Assembly (NCBI GenBank): GCA_018609825.1
Contig: JAHEOA010000011.1
Coordinates: forward strand, 1 to 6,321
Source of the DNA: Candidatus Bipolaricaulota bacterium
GTDB taxonomy: Bacteria; Bipolaricaulota; Bipolaricaulia; RBG-16-55-9
Length of the DNA stretch: 6,321 bases
Reading direction: 5' to 3'
Shown: one piece after another, positions 5,828 through 6,321 of the stretch
How positions within the stretch are numbered: position 1 is the stretch's first letter
How the letters are laid out: each line of letters starts with the position of its first letter
The notes under the pieces: generated by a model
Seen by the model: only the letters and a program-made list of their open reading frames with translations
The model's database searches: none
Told to the model about the DNA's origin: nothing
Made by a program: the position numbers and the translations under genes

Positions 5828-6321
5828 GGTTCCGCCGGATTCGGATCCATCGGTTCGGGCGCCTGACGAGCTTTGATACGGGCGAGGACGACGTATCAAA
5901 CCTTGTCGTCGTCCATGCCGGCAACGAAGGCGGGAAGACAACGCTTTTCAACTGCCTGACCACGCTGTTGTATGGCTTTCGCCCCGCCAATCGGGAGCAA
6001 CATCCCTACGTCCCCTGGGACGTCGACACGGACACCATCGACGCCGAAGCCGAGGTCGAGCTCGACTCAACCGAGCTCGTCCGCCTACACCGTCGACTGC
6101 TGGCCAATCCCTGGGGGCAAATGACCCAAGGAGAAACGGTGACCGACCTCCGAAACACCCCAGTGCCGTGGGCCGAGCATGTGCATCGCGAGCTCTTCGA
6201 GCAGGCCTACGCGTTGACGCTTCAGGACATGGGCCAACTCCACGCGGAGGCGTGGCAGCAGGTCCAGGATCGGCTGCTGGGCGCGATGGGGGTCGAGGAC
6301 CTACGTCCCGCGCGTAGGGTG
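5824..6321 (+). CDS. YhaN/Rad50-like AAA ATPase, N-terminal part, partial
   Basis: An open frame of 166 codons with no stop before the window ends. It starts MRFRRIRIHRFGRL, the usual beta-strand opening of Rad50/SbcC/YhaN ATPases (M-[RK]-[FIL]-x-x-[IL]-x-[IL]-x-x-[FY]-G). The Walker A P-loop follows at 32-39 as AGNEGGKT, with K38 and T39 for ATP and magnesium. The segment about 41-52 (LFNCLTTLLYGF) matches the helix and GF turn typical of YhaN. Near the end, LFEQAYALTLQDMGQL fits the F-x-x-x-[FY]-A-[LI]-[ST] region before the coiled coil. Family members continue with a long coiled coil and a C-terminal Walker B/signature half, not visible here. The ATG overlaps the nuclease stop by ATGA, and GGGAG at 5812-5816 is a well-spaced Shine-Dalgarno. 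The ATPase is inferred to gate the nuclease. The first Walker A position is Ala, not the usual Gly. Confidence 0.88.
   Translation, partial: MRFRRIRIHRFGRLTSFDTGEDDVSNLVVVHAGNEGGKTTLFNCLTTLLYGFRPANREQHPYVPWDVDTDTIDAEAEVELDSTELVRLHRRLLANPWGQMTQGETVTDLRNTPVPWAEHVHRELFEQAYALTLQDMGQLHAEAWQQVQDRLLGAMGVEDLRPARRV

Noticed and set aside
5361..5990. A 209-codon - strand frame across the nuclease/ATPase junction
   Set aside because: It is antisense to two overlapping genes with clear catalytic motifs; the peptide is rich in R, P, S and G and shows no domain.

Overview
This is a high-GC bacterial chromosome segment with every convincing gene on the + strand. In order it holds the 3' end of an amidohydrolase gene, rpsO (ribosomal protein S15), pnp (polynucleotide phosphorylase), an M16-family zinc peptidase gene, a gene for a YhaO/SbcD/Mre11-type nuclease, and the 5' end of its YhaN/Rad50-like ATPase partner, cut by the window edge. 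The order rpsO, pnp, M16 peptidase is a conserved housekeeping arrangement; B. subtilis, for example, has rpsO, pnpA and mlpA close together. The phylum cannot be fixed from the sequence alone. GC-rich coding, purine-rich Shine-Dalgarno sites before rpsO and pnp, and the lack of anything plasmid- or phage-like fit a chromosomal core region of a free-living bacterium.

Positions 1-4417 form a tight block. The amidohydrolase stop codon lies one codon before the rpsO start. rpsO and pnp are separated by 78 bp holding a possible stem-loop, and pnp and the peptidase gene are 30 bp apart. S15 belongs to the 30S subunit and PNPase is a 3'-5' RNA-degrading enzyme, so the block combines translation and RNA turnover with a processing protease. 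The PNPase is longer than usual (830 residues) because it carries two S1 RNA-binding domains after its KH domain, joined by a Gly/Ser/Ala-rich linker.

Positions 4418-4543 are a compositional break: about 44% GC by hand count against visibly higher GC in the preceding genes. This stretch holds an exact 12-bp direct repeat whose first copy overlaps the peptidase stop codon, a second related repeat pair, a cluster of CTAG tetramers and weak promoter-like sequences. It probably separates two transcription units.

Positions 4544-6321 hold the nuclease-ATPase pair. Its ATG start and TGA stop overlap as ATGA, so the two proteins are probably made together. All Mre11-type metal ligands are present in the nuclease. 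The ATPase has a recognisable but non-standard Walker A. The pair most likely acts on DNA ends or structures, by analogy with SbcCD/Mre11-Rad50. No clearly new system was found; the best leads are the tandem-S1 PNPase, the repeat-bearing spacer and the altered Walker A.
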